Source of the DNA: Candidatus Thermokryptus sp.
GTDB taxonomy: Bacteria; Bacteroidota; Ignavibacteria; Kryptoniales; Kryptoniaceae
Assembly (NCBI GenBank): GCA_028276305.1
Contig: JAPYWO010000019.1
Coordinates: forward strand, 1 to 9,998
Direction of reading: 5' to 3'
DNA length: 9,998 nt
Of this stretch, positions 1 through 6,362 are shown piece by piece. The translations under genes were made by a program, and so were the position numbers. Numbering within the stretch: position 1 is the stretch's first letter; every line of letters starts with the position of its first letter. The notes under the pieces are model-generated. The model was not told the origin of the DNA and did no database searches. It worked only from the letters and a program-made list of their open reading frames with translations.

Positions 1-2550
1 CACTTCGTTTATTCGGGCGATTATTTTAACAATGTTGATGATGTAAAGGAAATGAAAATCAGAGTTGGTGAGGGCAGATATTTGAAGCTTTCTGAATTTG
101 CGGTTGTGGTTGACACGATAGCTGAGCCAAGAAGTTTCGCTAGGATAAATGGCAAACCGACGCTTACAATTGAGATTGATAAGGAGCCGGGTATAAATAT
201 GTTAAAGGTTGCCCGACAGGTTGATGAGTTGATTGATAATTTAAAGGAGATCGTGAAATCTCGTTATGGTGTTAAAGTTGAAATTGATAAGATATATGAC
301 AGAAGCAAAGATATAAGGGCGGAGATAAGCGAATTGGGGAACAAGGCATTGATTTCGGCTTTGTTTATAGTGTTGATACTTGTTTTGTTTTTAAGAAATG
401 TGATTTCGTCGTTTTTGGTCTTCCTTTCGGTTGTCTTTTCTGTTGCAGGAGCGGTTGTGTTTTTGTATGTGAGTGGGATAGGATTGAACATAATGAGTTT
501 GTCCGCACTTGCTTTATCTTTTGGGATAGTTATTGATAACTCTGTGGTCGTTTTTGAAAACATTCAAAGGCATTTTGAAGAGGAAGGGAAGATTGACTTT
601 AATTTGATTTTGACAGCGGTTCAAGAAATGAAACTGCCTGTCATCTCCGCATCGTTGACGACGATCGGGGCGCTCGTCCCGGTGTTCCTTCTGCCGGAAA
701 ATTTGAAACCATATTTCATTCATTTCTCCATAACAGCCGGCTTCGTGATACTTTTCTCACTTTTCATCTCTTTAACTTTCATCCCGATCGTCTCGGATAA
801 AATTCTGGTGAAGCGCAGATTCAAGGAAAGGGTTAAACTTTTTGATGTGATTTTAAACATTTATAAGAAAATTTTGTTGTGGAACATCAAACATAGGCGA
901 CTTGTGGTTATAGTTTTGATATGGCTGTTCGGTTTTCCGATATGGTTGTTGCCGGAGAAAATAGAAATTAAAGGGGAAAATTTAAGTTTAAATGTCTTTG
1001 ATAGAAAAGTTTCGGTTTCTGGGTTTGTTAAACTTTACAACGAGATTATCGGTGGCGAGTTTTATTCAAAGATAAGACCTTATGTTGACCACGCCCTTGG
1101 AGGGATTTCGCATCTGTTTTTTAAGTATGTCTATAAAGGTGAGCTTTGGAGATGGGGTGGGGAGACATATATAGTTGTGAGCATCTTTGCCCCGCAAGGA
1201 ACGGAAATATCAAGAATTGATGAACTTGTCAGAAAAATTGAGGGAAACCTCGTGAAAAATCTCGGCTTGATAAAGAAGTTTACATCAAGGGTATCAGATA
1301 GGTACGCTATGATAAGGGTTGAATTTGATGATAAAGTTGCTATGACATCCGTCCCGTATATAATCAAGGAAAATTTAATCTCAATTTGTGCTCAAACAAG
1401 CGGTTTTACGACATCTGTTTATGGATTTGGTCCTGGGTTTTTCTCCGGCGGAGACATAGCACCGAGTTTTACAATTCAAATTCTCGGATACAATTACGAT
1501 GTGGTAAAACAAATCGCACAAAACATCAGTGAGATTTTATCTCAAAACCCAAGAGTTGCCGACATTGAACTTGATAGGTTGCCATGGAGAGCGAAGGAGT
1601 ATGAAGTTGTTGCATACATTGACAGGGAAAAACTGAGTAGATATGGGGTTGATGTTAGTGACTTGATTTATTTCATCGCTGGCAAATTGAGGGTTTCAGT
1701 TGAGAATTTAAATTTGCGACTTCAAAATGAGGATGTGAAATTAAAAATTGCAATTTCTGAGTCGGGAAGAAACTTAAAAGATGTTGATGTGAGGGAGCTC
1801 CTTGATGCAAGTTTAGTTGTCAAAGGGAAAAGCGTCAAGCTTTCTGATGTCCTGATTATTGAACTTGCTCCAACTATGCCTGAGATAAGGCGCGAGAATC
1901 AACAATACACGAGATATATAACTTTTAATTTCAGGGGTCCGTATCATTACGGCTATAAATTTACAGATGCTGTGATAAGGAGCGTAAAAGTCCCGCCAGG
2001 TTATGAAATTAAAAGACCCGATTACTTCTTCATAATCGGAGAGAAAGAGAGGATACCGTTAATTTTAATCGCTTTTGTCTCCGTTTTGATTGTCTTTATG
2101 ATAACTGCATCTTTGTATGAGTCACTACGAAAGCCATTTGTTATAATTCTATCCGTCCCGATGTCTTTAATTGGTCTGTTTCTCGTCTTTTACATCTTTG
2201 ATGTCAATTTCGGTCGGGGAGGATATGCTGGTCTTATTCTTTTGATAGGGCTTTCGGTTAACAACGGGATAATTCTTGTTGATAAAATTTCAAGAGCGTT
2301 GGAGAGCAGAAATGTTAAACCTCACGAGTCAAGTTACGATGAGGTAATTGCTCATGCTTCTTTGCAAAGGGTTAGACCGATTTTGATAACTAATTTAACC
2401 ACGATAGCGGGTTTCTTGCCATTTATATTCACAAAGAATGTTTATTCGCTCTGGTATCCTTTTTCTGTAGCCGTTTCAGGTGGGCTTCTCTTTTCAATGT
2501 TCGTCATTTTGCTGTTCGTCCCATCCCTTTATAAAATAATTGCAAAATAA
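1..2550 (+). CDS. RND efflux pump permease (AcrB/HAE-type), 5'-truncated by window edge
   Basis: The frame is open from base 1, so the start lies upstream and 849 codons are visible. The product is an inner-membrane proton-driven exporter of the resistance-nodulation-division family. Residues here are counted from the in-frame Met at base 52. A porter-domain segment resembling AcrB (VGEGRYLKLSEFA, then RINGKPTLTIEI) precedes TM2-TM6 (about 100-247), TM7 (about 280-297), a second periplasmic porter half, and the C-terminal TM bundle (about 680-827). TM4 carries GIVIDNSVVVFENI: the first proton-relay Asp (D162) is present and the second position is Asn. In TM10 the Lys expected from AcrB is Asn (GLSVNNGI, N737), while the RVRPILITNLTTIAGFLPF block keeps Arg and Thr. 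Asn at such sites is seen in many RND pumps outside Proteobacteria. The adaptor gene follows after 14 bp. The substrate cannot be told from sequence. Confidence 0.95.
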   Translation, partial: HFVYSGDYFNNVDDVKEMKIRVGEGRYLKLSEFAVVVDTIAEPRSFARINGKPTLTIEIDKEPGINMLKVARQVDELIDNLKEIVKSRYGVKVEIDKIYDRSKDIRAEISELGNKALISALFIVLILVLFLRNVISSFLVFLSVVFSVAGAVVFLYVSGIGLNIMSLSALALSFGIVIDNSVVVFENIQRHFEEEGKIDFNLILTAVQEMKLPVISASLTTIGALVPVFLLPENLKPYFIHFSITAGFVILFSLFISLTFIPIVSDKILVKRRFKERVKLFDVILNIYKKILLWNIKHRRLVVIVLIWLFGFPIWLLPEKIEIKGENLSLNVFDRKVSVSGFVKLYNEIIGGEFYSKIRPYVDHALGGISHLFFKYVYKGELWRWGGETYIVVSIFAPQGTEISRIDELVRKIEGNLVKNLGLIKKFTSRVSDRYAMIRVEFDDKVAMTSVPYIIKENLISICAQTSGFTTSVYGFGPGFFSGGDIAPSFTIQILGYNYDVVKQIAQNISEILSQNPRVADIELDRLPWRAKEYEVVAYIDREKLSRYGVDVSDLIYFIAGKLRVSVENLNLRLQNEDVKLKIAISESGRNLKDVDVRELLDASLVVKGKSVKLSDVLIIELAPTMPEIRRENQQYTRYITFNFRGPYHYGYKFTDAVIRSVKVPPGYEIKRPDYFFIIGEKERIPLILIAFVSVLIVFMITASLYESLRKPFVIILSVPMSLIGLFLVFYIFDVNFGRGGYAGLILLIGLSVNNGIILVDKISRALESRNVKPHESSYDEVIAHASLQRVRPILITNLTTIAGFLPFIFTKNVYSLWYPFSVAVSGGLLFSMFVILLFVPSLYKIIAK

Positions 2551-2564
2551 AATTTCAATGTGAA

Positions 2565-3821
2565 ATGACCGGTGAAAACACAACAAAGAGAAAGTCCCGA
2601 TTAAAAATTTTGATGTTAATTTTATCCGGTATCTTTTTGCTTATTTTAATCGCTGGGATAATTTTCTGGGGCGGTGGAGAGGAAACGAATGTGACGATTC
2701 AAAATGTAGAGCCAGGCGAGATATTTTTCCCCGTTAAGGTTGATGTTGCAAGAAAAGGGGATTTGATCCAGTGGATTAACACAAGCGGTGTGGCAAAACC
2801 GATACAAGAAGTTGATATAATATCACGAATTGGCGGACAAGTTGTGCTTTTAAATGTCTATAACGGGAAATTTATAAACAAAGATGATTTGATCTTCAAA
2901 ATTGACGATACGGAGTATAAAATAGCCCTGAAACAGGCAGAATATAATCTCCTTGACGCAAGGGTGGAATATAACTTGATGAAGTTCGGCTCCGTCCCAG
3001 GCGGAGCTGATGTGGGAAGGTTTAAGAAGGAAATTGACAGTTTGAGGAAAGTTTATGAGGAGATGAAAAAGAAATATGAAATGGGACTTGTTGGCGAGGG
3101 TGATTTTGAAAGGGTTAAAAGAGATTATGAAGCGTTGCTCGTTTACAGCGATGTTAACCGTGAAGATGTCATTGCGAATAAAAGTGGTTTGAACAGGGCT
3201 TTGATTGAGTATGAGAAGGCGAAGTTAAATGTTGAATATACCCAAATAAAAGCGCCATTTTCGGGTTATATAGCTGACTGCGATATAAATGTCGGAAGTT
3301 ATGTTAGCCCAGGGCAAAAATGTATGAAGCTTATTGACATATCCGCTGTAAAGATAGTTGCAGAAGTGACTGAAACACAATTGGCTAAGATTAAAACGGG
3401 TAATATCGCAGAGGTTGAATTTGTGGCTTATCCTGAAGAGGTTTTCAGAGGGAGGGTTGTTGAAGTAAATCCATATATTGATATTGAAAGAAGAGTTGGT
3501 AAAGTTGTCGTCCTTGTGGAAAACATCGGGGAAAAGATAAAACCGGGGATGTTTGCAAATGTAAGGATACAAGGTGACATTTACAGGGATGTTTTGCTTG
3601 TCCCTAAGAAAGCAGTTGTGATGAGAGATAATCGTCCAGTTGTATTTGTATATCAAGGTGTGAATGAAGATAGCGGTCTTTCAAAATGGTTTTATGTTGA
3701 GCTTGGTCGTGAAAATGAACAATTTTACGAGATAAAAAGCGGTATAAATCCCGGGGATACGATTATAATTGAGGGGAATTATAATCTGGCGCATGATTCA
3801 AAGGTCAAAATTTTGAGGTGA
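2565..3821 (+). CDS. RND efflux periplasmic adaptor subunit (membrane fusion protein)
   Basis: This 418-aa protein links an RND permease to an outer-membrane TolC-type channel across the periplasm. It has one N-terminal membrane anchor (about 13-35) and no lipobox Cys. Next come the first half of the lipoyl/barrel-sandwich domain (about 80-118), an alpha-helical hairpin (about 119-225, rich in Lys, Glu and Leu), and the second lipoyl half with the hallmark TQIKAPFSGYI and SYVSPGQKCMKLID (226-258). A beta-barrel follows (about 262-336, ending IKPGMFANVRI), then a membrane-proximal domain with VLLVPKKAVV. The length is typical of the family. It starts 14 bp after the permease stop, so the two genes should form one operon; the adaptor coming second is less usual. 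The ATG is preceded only by a weak ribosome site, which fits translational coupling. No outer-membrane factor gene is visible, and it may lie upstream. Confidence 0.95.
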   Translation: MTGENTTKRKSRLKILMLILSGIFLLILIAGIIFWGGGEETNVTIQNVEPGEIFFPVKVDVARKGDLIQWINTSGVAKPIQEVDIISRIGGQVVLLNVYNGKFINKDDLIFKIDDTEYKIALKQAEYNLLDARVEYNLMKFGSVPGGADVGRFKKEIDSLRKVYEEMKKKYEMGLVGEGDFERVKRDYEALLVYSDVNREDVIANKSGLNRALIEYEKAKLNVEYTQIKAPFSGYIADCDINVGSYVSPGQKCMKLIDISAVKIVAEVTETQLAKIKTGNIAEVEFVAYPEEVFRGRVVEVNPYIDIERRVGKVVVLVENIGEKIKPGMFANVRIQGDIYRDVLLVPKKAVVMRDNRPVVFVYQGVNEDSGLSKWFYVELGRENEQFYEIKSGINPGDTIIIEGNYNLAHDSKVKILR

Positions 3822-3842
3822 AAAATGGATCGGGGATGATTT

Positions 3843-4226
3843 ATGGAAATTAAAAGGCGGGAAATTGAGAGGTTTATTTTGGAAAATTTAGAGAATCCAA
3901 ATTTTGATGTTCACAATTTATCGCGGTGTTTTGGTTTTTCAGTTTCGGGACTTTTTGATTTTGTTTATGATATTTTCGGTACAACGCCATACAGATTGAT
4001 TGAGACATATCGGATTGATAGAGCTATAGATTTAATTGCAAGCGGAGTTAAGATGAAGGATGTATTTAAAAAGTGTGGTTATTGGCGGGCGAGGACATTC
4101 AGAGGGGCTTTTAAACGGAGGTTGGGGATTTCACCGATGGAGTTCAAGCGTGAGATTGAAAATGGCATCGCTGATGAAGTTGTGAGAAAATACAAGATGA
4201 TTTTATGGAAGGAGGTAAGAAAGTGA
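3843..4226 (+). CDS. Stand-alone AraC-family DNA-binding protein
   Basis: This 127-aa protein is almost nothing but an AraC/XylS-type DNA-binding domain with its two helix-turn-helix units. The first (about 21-45) reads FDVHNLSRCFGFSVSGLFDFVYDIFG followed by TTPYRLIETYRIDRA, and the second (about 66-91) is SGVKMKDVFKKCGY followed by the family signature TFRGAFKRRLGISPMEFKR. No ligand-binding or receiver domain is present, so any signal must come from expression level, oligomerisation or a partner. The gene begins 21 bp after the efflux adaptor and is probably in the same operon. A GGGG stretch 8 bp before the ATG can act as ribosome site; the nearest upstream in-frame ATG (3825) runs into a stop after four codons. 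It ends 15 bp before a 13-bp tandem repeat that sits upstream of a promoter, a natural candidate target. Activator or repressor cannot be decided. Confidence 0.9.
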   Translation: MEIKRREIERFILENLENPNFDVHNLSRCFGFSVSGLFDFVYDIFGTTPYRLIETYRIDRAIDLIASGVKMKDVFKKCGYWRARTFRGAFKRRLGISPMEFKREIENGIADEVVRKYKMILWKEVRK

Positions 4227-4345
4227 TGTTGTTTAGGTATAAAAAATTTCCGCAAAAATTTTCCGCAATTTTTTTCCGCAAAATTTTTCCCCTTTTCTTG
4301 ACAGGGAAATTTTTCTGTTTTAAATTTTGGGTGAGAGAAGTTTAA
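4226..4345 (+). CDS. Possible 39-aa basic, aromatic micropeptide (doubtful)
   Basis: An ATG overlapping the last base of the AraC-type gene's TGA opens a 39-codon frame ending in TAA. A perfect AAGGAGGT lies at 4209-4216, about 10 bp before the ATG; an in-frame GTG at 4223 is 7 bp from it. The product would be rich in Phe, Lys and Arg (start MLFRYKKF, end FWVREV) with strong positive charge. Against it: the frame runs across the 13-bp tandem repeat and the promoter at 4298-4326, the repeat unit is not a multiple of three, and the AAGGAGGT is also ordinary Lys-Glu-Val coding sequence. I lean towards non-coding regulatory DNA, but coupled translation through it is possible and could affect the downstream promoter. 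Confidence 0.25.
   Translation: MLFRYKKFPQKFSAIFFRKIFPLFLTGKFFCFKFWVREV
4242..4293 (+). repeat. 13-bp tandem direct repeat, three good copies plus a degenerate fourth
   Basis: Four consecutive 13-bp units are seen: AAAAATTTCCGCA (4242-4254), AAAATTTTCCGCA (4255-4267), ATTTTTTTCCGCA (4268-4280) and the decayed AAATTTTTCCCCT (4281-4293). The TCCGCA core recurs at exactly 13-bp steps (4249, 4262, 4275). The array ends 4 bp before a -35 hexamer, occupying roughly -91 to -40 of the predicted start. This is the position expected for activator sites, and an AraC-type regulator gene lies directly upstream. Confidence 0.85.
4286..4309. promoter_or_regulatory. Inverted repeat around the -35 box (possible operator or weak terminator)
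   Basis: TTTCCC (4286-4291) and GGGAAA (4304-4309) form a 6-bp inverted repeat with a 12-base loop. It can be extended by AAA (4281-4283) pairing with TTT (4310-4312) past two bulged T. A run of T follows the right arm. It could serve as a weak intrinsic terminator for the efflux/AraC operon. Because the -35 hexamer TTGACA begins inside the loop, it could instead be an operator. Confidence 0.35.
4298..4326 (+). promoter_or_regulatory. Sigma70-like promoter of the peptide locus
   Basis: A consensus -35 hexamer TTGACA (4298-4303) is separated by exactly 17 bp from TAAATT (4321-4326). The latter continues as TAAATTTTG, close to the Bacteroidota -7 element TAnnTTTG. Transcription would start near 4333, giving a leader of about 36 bases to the first peptide ATG at 4369. 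Confidence 0.7.
4315..4338 (+). repeat. Conserved promoter/leader element, copy 1
   Basis: CTGTTTTAAATTT, one extra T, then GGGTGAGAGAA. The same element, without the extra T, recurs at 6188-6210. Each copy lies a few tens of bases before a small secreted-peptide gene with a GGAGG ribosome site. It covers the -10 region and the first transcribed bases, so it could act as promoter DNA, as a 5'-UTR RNA element, or as both. Confidence 0.8.
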
Positions 4346-4368
4346 AAAATTAAATTATGGAGGTTGCC

Positions 4369-4572
4369 ATGAAAGCATCTATTTTGTTTTTGGCGTTGAT
4401 ATTTTTAATTCTGTCTTGCTTTGCTTTTGTTTCAAGTTTATTTATTGAACCAACTTTTGCTTTAACTGGTGGGACTTGCTGTGAGGACCCGGCTTCTACC
4501 TGTGTTACTGATGGGGTGGTTTTACATGGTTACTACTATATGCCTTGGGGTCCTTGCCCTCGTCCCCAGTGA
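4369..4572 (+). CDS. Small secreted Cys-rich peptide precursor, 67 aa (NVEALA-like in layout)
   Basis: The ATG at 4369 is chosen because GGAGG (4359-4363) sits 5 bp before it; an in-frame ATG at 4357 overlaps that ribosome site and would have none of its own. The 67-aa product has a basic start (MKAS) and a hydrophobic helix (about 4-26), then IEPTFALTGG. Likely signal peptidase I cleavage is after Ala31 (TFA/LTGG); cleavage after the Gly-Gly at 34-35 is an alternative. The mature part is polar and Cys-rich: Cys37, 38, 45 and 63, with HGYYYMPWGPCP near the end, compatible with two disulfides. I do not recognise the family by sequence. A tiny secreted peptide encoded just before a 6-bladed beta-propeller resembles the NVEALA peptides of Bacteroidota. 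It is the first gene after the promoter at 4298. Cys17 lies inside the hydrophobic core and is a poor lipobox. Confidence 0.75.
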   Translation: MKASILFLALIFLILSCFAFVSSLFIEPTFALTGGTCCEDPASTCVTDGVVLHGYYYMPWGPCPRPQ

Positions 4573-4592
4573 AAAATTATATATGACAAAAA

Positions 4593-5657
4593 ATGAAAGT
4601 TGGGAAATATTTTAGAATTATTGTTGTAATTCTTGGCTTTTTGTTTTTAATTCTTTTGACTTATTTCTTTGTGAGATATTATTCAAAATCAAAATTTTAT
4701 TCGTGCATTTCGCTTGAGTTAAAAGATATCATCCCGAGTGATTCAATTGGAAATCCTGTGGATTTAATATGTGTGGGCAAGTATTTGATTTTACTTGACA
4801 ATCATCCTATCAAAGGGCGGGGAAAAATTCAGGTTTTTGATAAAAGAAGTTTAAAATTCATTTCAAGTTCAGGATATTATGGGTCTGGTCCGGGTGAGCT
4901 TACATCTCCAATAGGTTTAAATAACATCCCAAATGATTCCACTAAATTTAGCATTTATGATCTTGCCTTGAAGAGGTTAACTATATATGAGATAAAGAAC
5001 GGTGAGGTTAAGGTCAATAATATGATAACTTTAAAACATGGTTTGCCCTATTTCCCCGTTGTTATTGACACATTGATCTTTTCGCTTGATTTTAACCTTG
5101 AGGATAGCAGGATATCGGTTTACAATATGGAAGGGAACTATATTAAATCAATAGGTAAATTGTTGCCTGGTTTAAAGAAAGGAGTCCCTGCTCGCATTCA
5201 TACTCATGCAAGTCAGGGAAGATTAAGGGCAACTCCGGATGGTAGATTTTTGGTTGTCGTTGCTGTTTATTCGGATATCATTGACATTTATGATAGGGAG
5301 GGCAATCTTATAAAGAGATTTCATGGACCTTTAAATGTAACGCCTATATACAATGTTGCGACAAATAATGGTGTTCCGATTATGGCTGTTGATATTGAGA
5401 AGGCGATTTGGGGTTACATTAATGTGAGTTTAACCGAAAATTACATATATGCACGTTTTACTGGAGAAAAATTCAAGGAGAGAGCTGATGGTAAATATAT
5501 CCATGTTTATGATTATAACGGGAAATTTTTAAAATGCTTTAAATTTGATAGAAATGTTTTTGAAGCGGTTTTTGACCCTGAAACCAGGAGATTTTTTACC
5601 TTTCAACTTTACCCTCAGCCATTAATACTTGCTTACGAAATACCACGGGAGAAATAG
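4593..5657 (+). CDS. Membrane-anchored 6-bladed beta-propeller protein
   Basis: This 354-aa protein has an uncleaved-looking N-terminal membrane segment (about 9-27) and should expose its C-terminal domain to the periplasm or cell surface. The rest shows propeller blades of four beta strands: GKIQVFDKRSLKFI (77-90), ISVYNMEGNYIKSIG (174-188), IIDIYDREGNLIKRF (229-243) and YIHVYDYNGKFLKCF (302-316). Between the first two lies the family-typical GSGPGEL turn (97-103). ASQGRLRATPDGRFLVVV (206-223) matches the kind of segment seen in Bacteroidota 6-bladed beta-propeller proteins (DUF5128/TolB-like group). Similar folds bind peptides or sugars or act as scaffolds; no catalytic residues are evident. 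It follows the peptide gene by 20 bp. No Shine-Dalgarno is visible before the ATG, so translation may depend on coupling with the peptide gene. A paralogue lies at 7349-8479. Confidence 0.85.
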   Translation: MKVGKYFRIIVVILGFLFLILLTYFFVRYYSKSKFYSCISLELKDIIPSDSIGNPVDLICVGKYLILLDNHPIKGRGKIQVFDKRSLKFISSSGYYGSGPGELTSPIGLNNIPNDSTKFSIYDLALKRLTIYEIKNGEVKVNNMITLKHGLPYFPVVIDTLIFSLDFNLEDSRISVYNMEGNYIKSIGKLLPGLKKGVPARIHTHASQGRLRATPDGRFLVVVAVYSDIIDIYDREGNLIKRFHGPLNVTPIYNVATNNGVPIMAVDIEKAIWGYINVSLTENYIYARFTGEKFKERADGKYIHVYDYNGKFLKCFKFDRNVFEAVFDPETRRFFTFQLYPQPLILAYEIPREK

Positions 5658-5659
5658 TG

Positions 5660-6181
5660 ATGGAAAGACGAATAATTTTTATGTTGTTCCTCGCTTTAAT
5701 TTTAATGTTTTTTGCAAATTTAATTTTGATAAATAAGTTGCAGAGGATGGAAAATGGTTCTGTTTGGATAACTTACGCCGATACAATTGAAGGTCTTAAG
5801 GTAAGCGATATGTTTAAAAATGGGATTACATTTATTGTCCCTTCAAAAATTTGTGAATCCTGCGTGGTTTTAGCTGTTGATTATTTGTTTAAAAACTATC
5901 GCGATAGTTTAAAAAAATTTGGAGTTAGCATTTATTTGATTTTGGAGAAGGAAAATTTGGTTTTGACAAGGTTTATTCAAGAGCGTGGTTTGCACGATTT
6001 TTTAAGGGTTGAGATTAATCCCAGTTGTGTAAAAAATGCAAAGAATAGTTTAGAACATGGTTTGTGCGTTTTCGTCAACGATAGTAGGATTATTTACGCA
6101 TCGCCAATTAAAAATTATAAGGCTTTAAAACTTTTCTATGTTAAGGTTATAAATTACCTGAGCGAATATGTTTATTTTTGA
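5660..6181 (+). CDS. Membrane-anchored thioredoxin-like CxxC protein
   Basis: The ATG at 5660 is taken as start, with GGGAG (5647-5651) 8 bp upstream. A GTG directly before it (5657), overlapping the preceding TAG by one base, is an equally placed alternative. The product is 173 aa. An N-terminal TM segment (about 5-26) is followed by a short domain with ITFIVPSKICESCVVLAV (56-73): a beta strand, a CESC redox motif (Cys65/Cys68) and a helix, the order of a thioredoxin fold. GVSIYLILEK (88-97) would be the next strand. GLCVFVNDSRIIYAS (134-148) looks like the last hairpin, but the usual cis-proline before it is absent and Cys136 is close by; Cys123 is a further Cys. It would act outside the inner membrane, perhaps on disulfides of the neighbouring Cys peptides. 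It overlaps or abuts the propeller gene, so they are co-translated. Redox activity is inferred from motif only. Confidence 0.7.
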   Translation: MERRIIFMLFLALILMFFANLILINKLQRMENGSVWITYADTIEGLKVSDMFKNGITFIVPSKICESCVVLAVDYLFKNYRDSLKKFGVSIYLILEKENLVLTRFIQERGLHDFLRVEINPSCVKNAKNSLEHGLCVFVNDSRIIYASPIKNYKALKLFYVKVINYLSEYVYF

Positions 6182-6187
6182 TATTTG

Positions 6188-6210
6188 CTGTTTTAAATTT
6201 GGGTGAGAGA
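6188..6210 (+). promoter_or_regulatory. Conserved promoter/leader element, copy 2 (internal promoter)
   Basis: CTGTTTTAAATTT followed directly by GGGTGAGAGAA repeats the element at 4315-4338. It contains TAAATTTG (6194-6201), an exact match to the Bacteroidota -7 consensus TAnnTTTG. The -35 region at 17-bp spacing (TTTATT, 6171-6176) is poor, so the promoter may be weaker, need an activator, or use another -33 element. It begins 6 bp after the CxxC gene stop and 45 bp before the second peptide ATG. Confidence 0.65.
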
Positions 6211-6232
6211 AAAAAGTTAAGGAGGTTCATCT

Positions 6233-6337
6233 ATGCGGTTGATAATTTTGGGTATAATTTTGTTTTTCGGAAGCATAATTTTAGCTCAAGAAATTTTTAT
6301 TGGTTTATGTTATTGTATCCCGACGGTATCAAGTTAA
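6233..6337 (+). CDS. Very small secreted CYC peptide precursor, 34 aa
   Basis: The ATG at 6233 has a strong ribosome site, AAGGAGG (6219-6225), 7 bp upstream, and the frame ends in TAA at 6335. The 34-aa product is a clear signal peptide: a basic start (MRLII), a hydrophobic core and SIILA before a likely signal peptidase I cut after Ala18. This leaves a 16-residue mature peptide, QEIFIGLCYCIPTVSS, with a Cys-Tyr-Cys motif (Cys26, Cys28). An N-terminal Gln could cyclise to pyroglutamate. The peptide gene is preceded by the same promoter/leader element as the 67-aa peptide gene, the main reason to believe it is real. The two peptides share no clear sequence beyond a hydrophobic signal and clustered Cys. 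It is followed after 25 bp by a lipoprotein gene. No known family is recognised; signal, toxin, bacteriocin-like or structural roles are all possible. Confidence 0.65.
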   Translation: MRLIILGIILFFGSIILAQEIFIGLCYCIPTVSS

Positions 6338-6362
6338 AACTAAATTAAATTGAGGGATAGTT

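Noticed and set aside
264..723. Open frames on the minus strand inside the RND permease gene
   Set aside because: They lie wholly antisense to a strongly conserved coding region and have no recognisable domains.
3225..3656. A 143-codon minus-strand frame inside the adaptor gene
   Set aside because: It is antisense to the conserved lipoyl and beta-barrel regions of the adaptor, and its composition is typical of a shadow frame.
4384..4422. Lipobox reading of ILSC in the 67-aa peptide
   Set aside because: The Cys lies inside a hydrophobic run that continues for about ten residues after it. Lipidated Cys are normally followed by polar residues.
4583..4615. A 10-codon ATG frame overlapping the start of the first propeller
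   Set aside because: It has no ribosome site and is too short, and it conflicts with the well-supported propeller reading frame.
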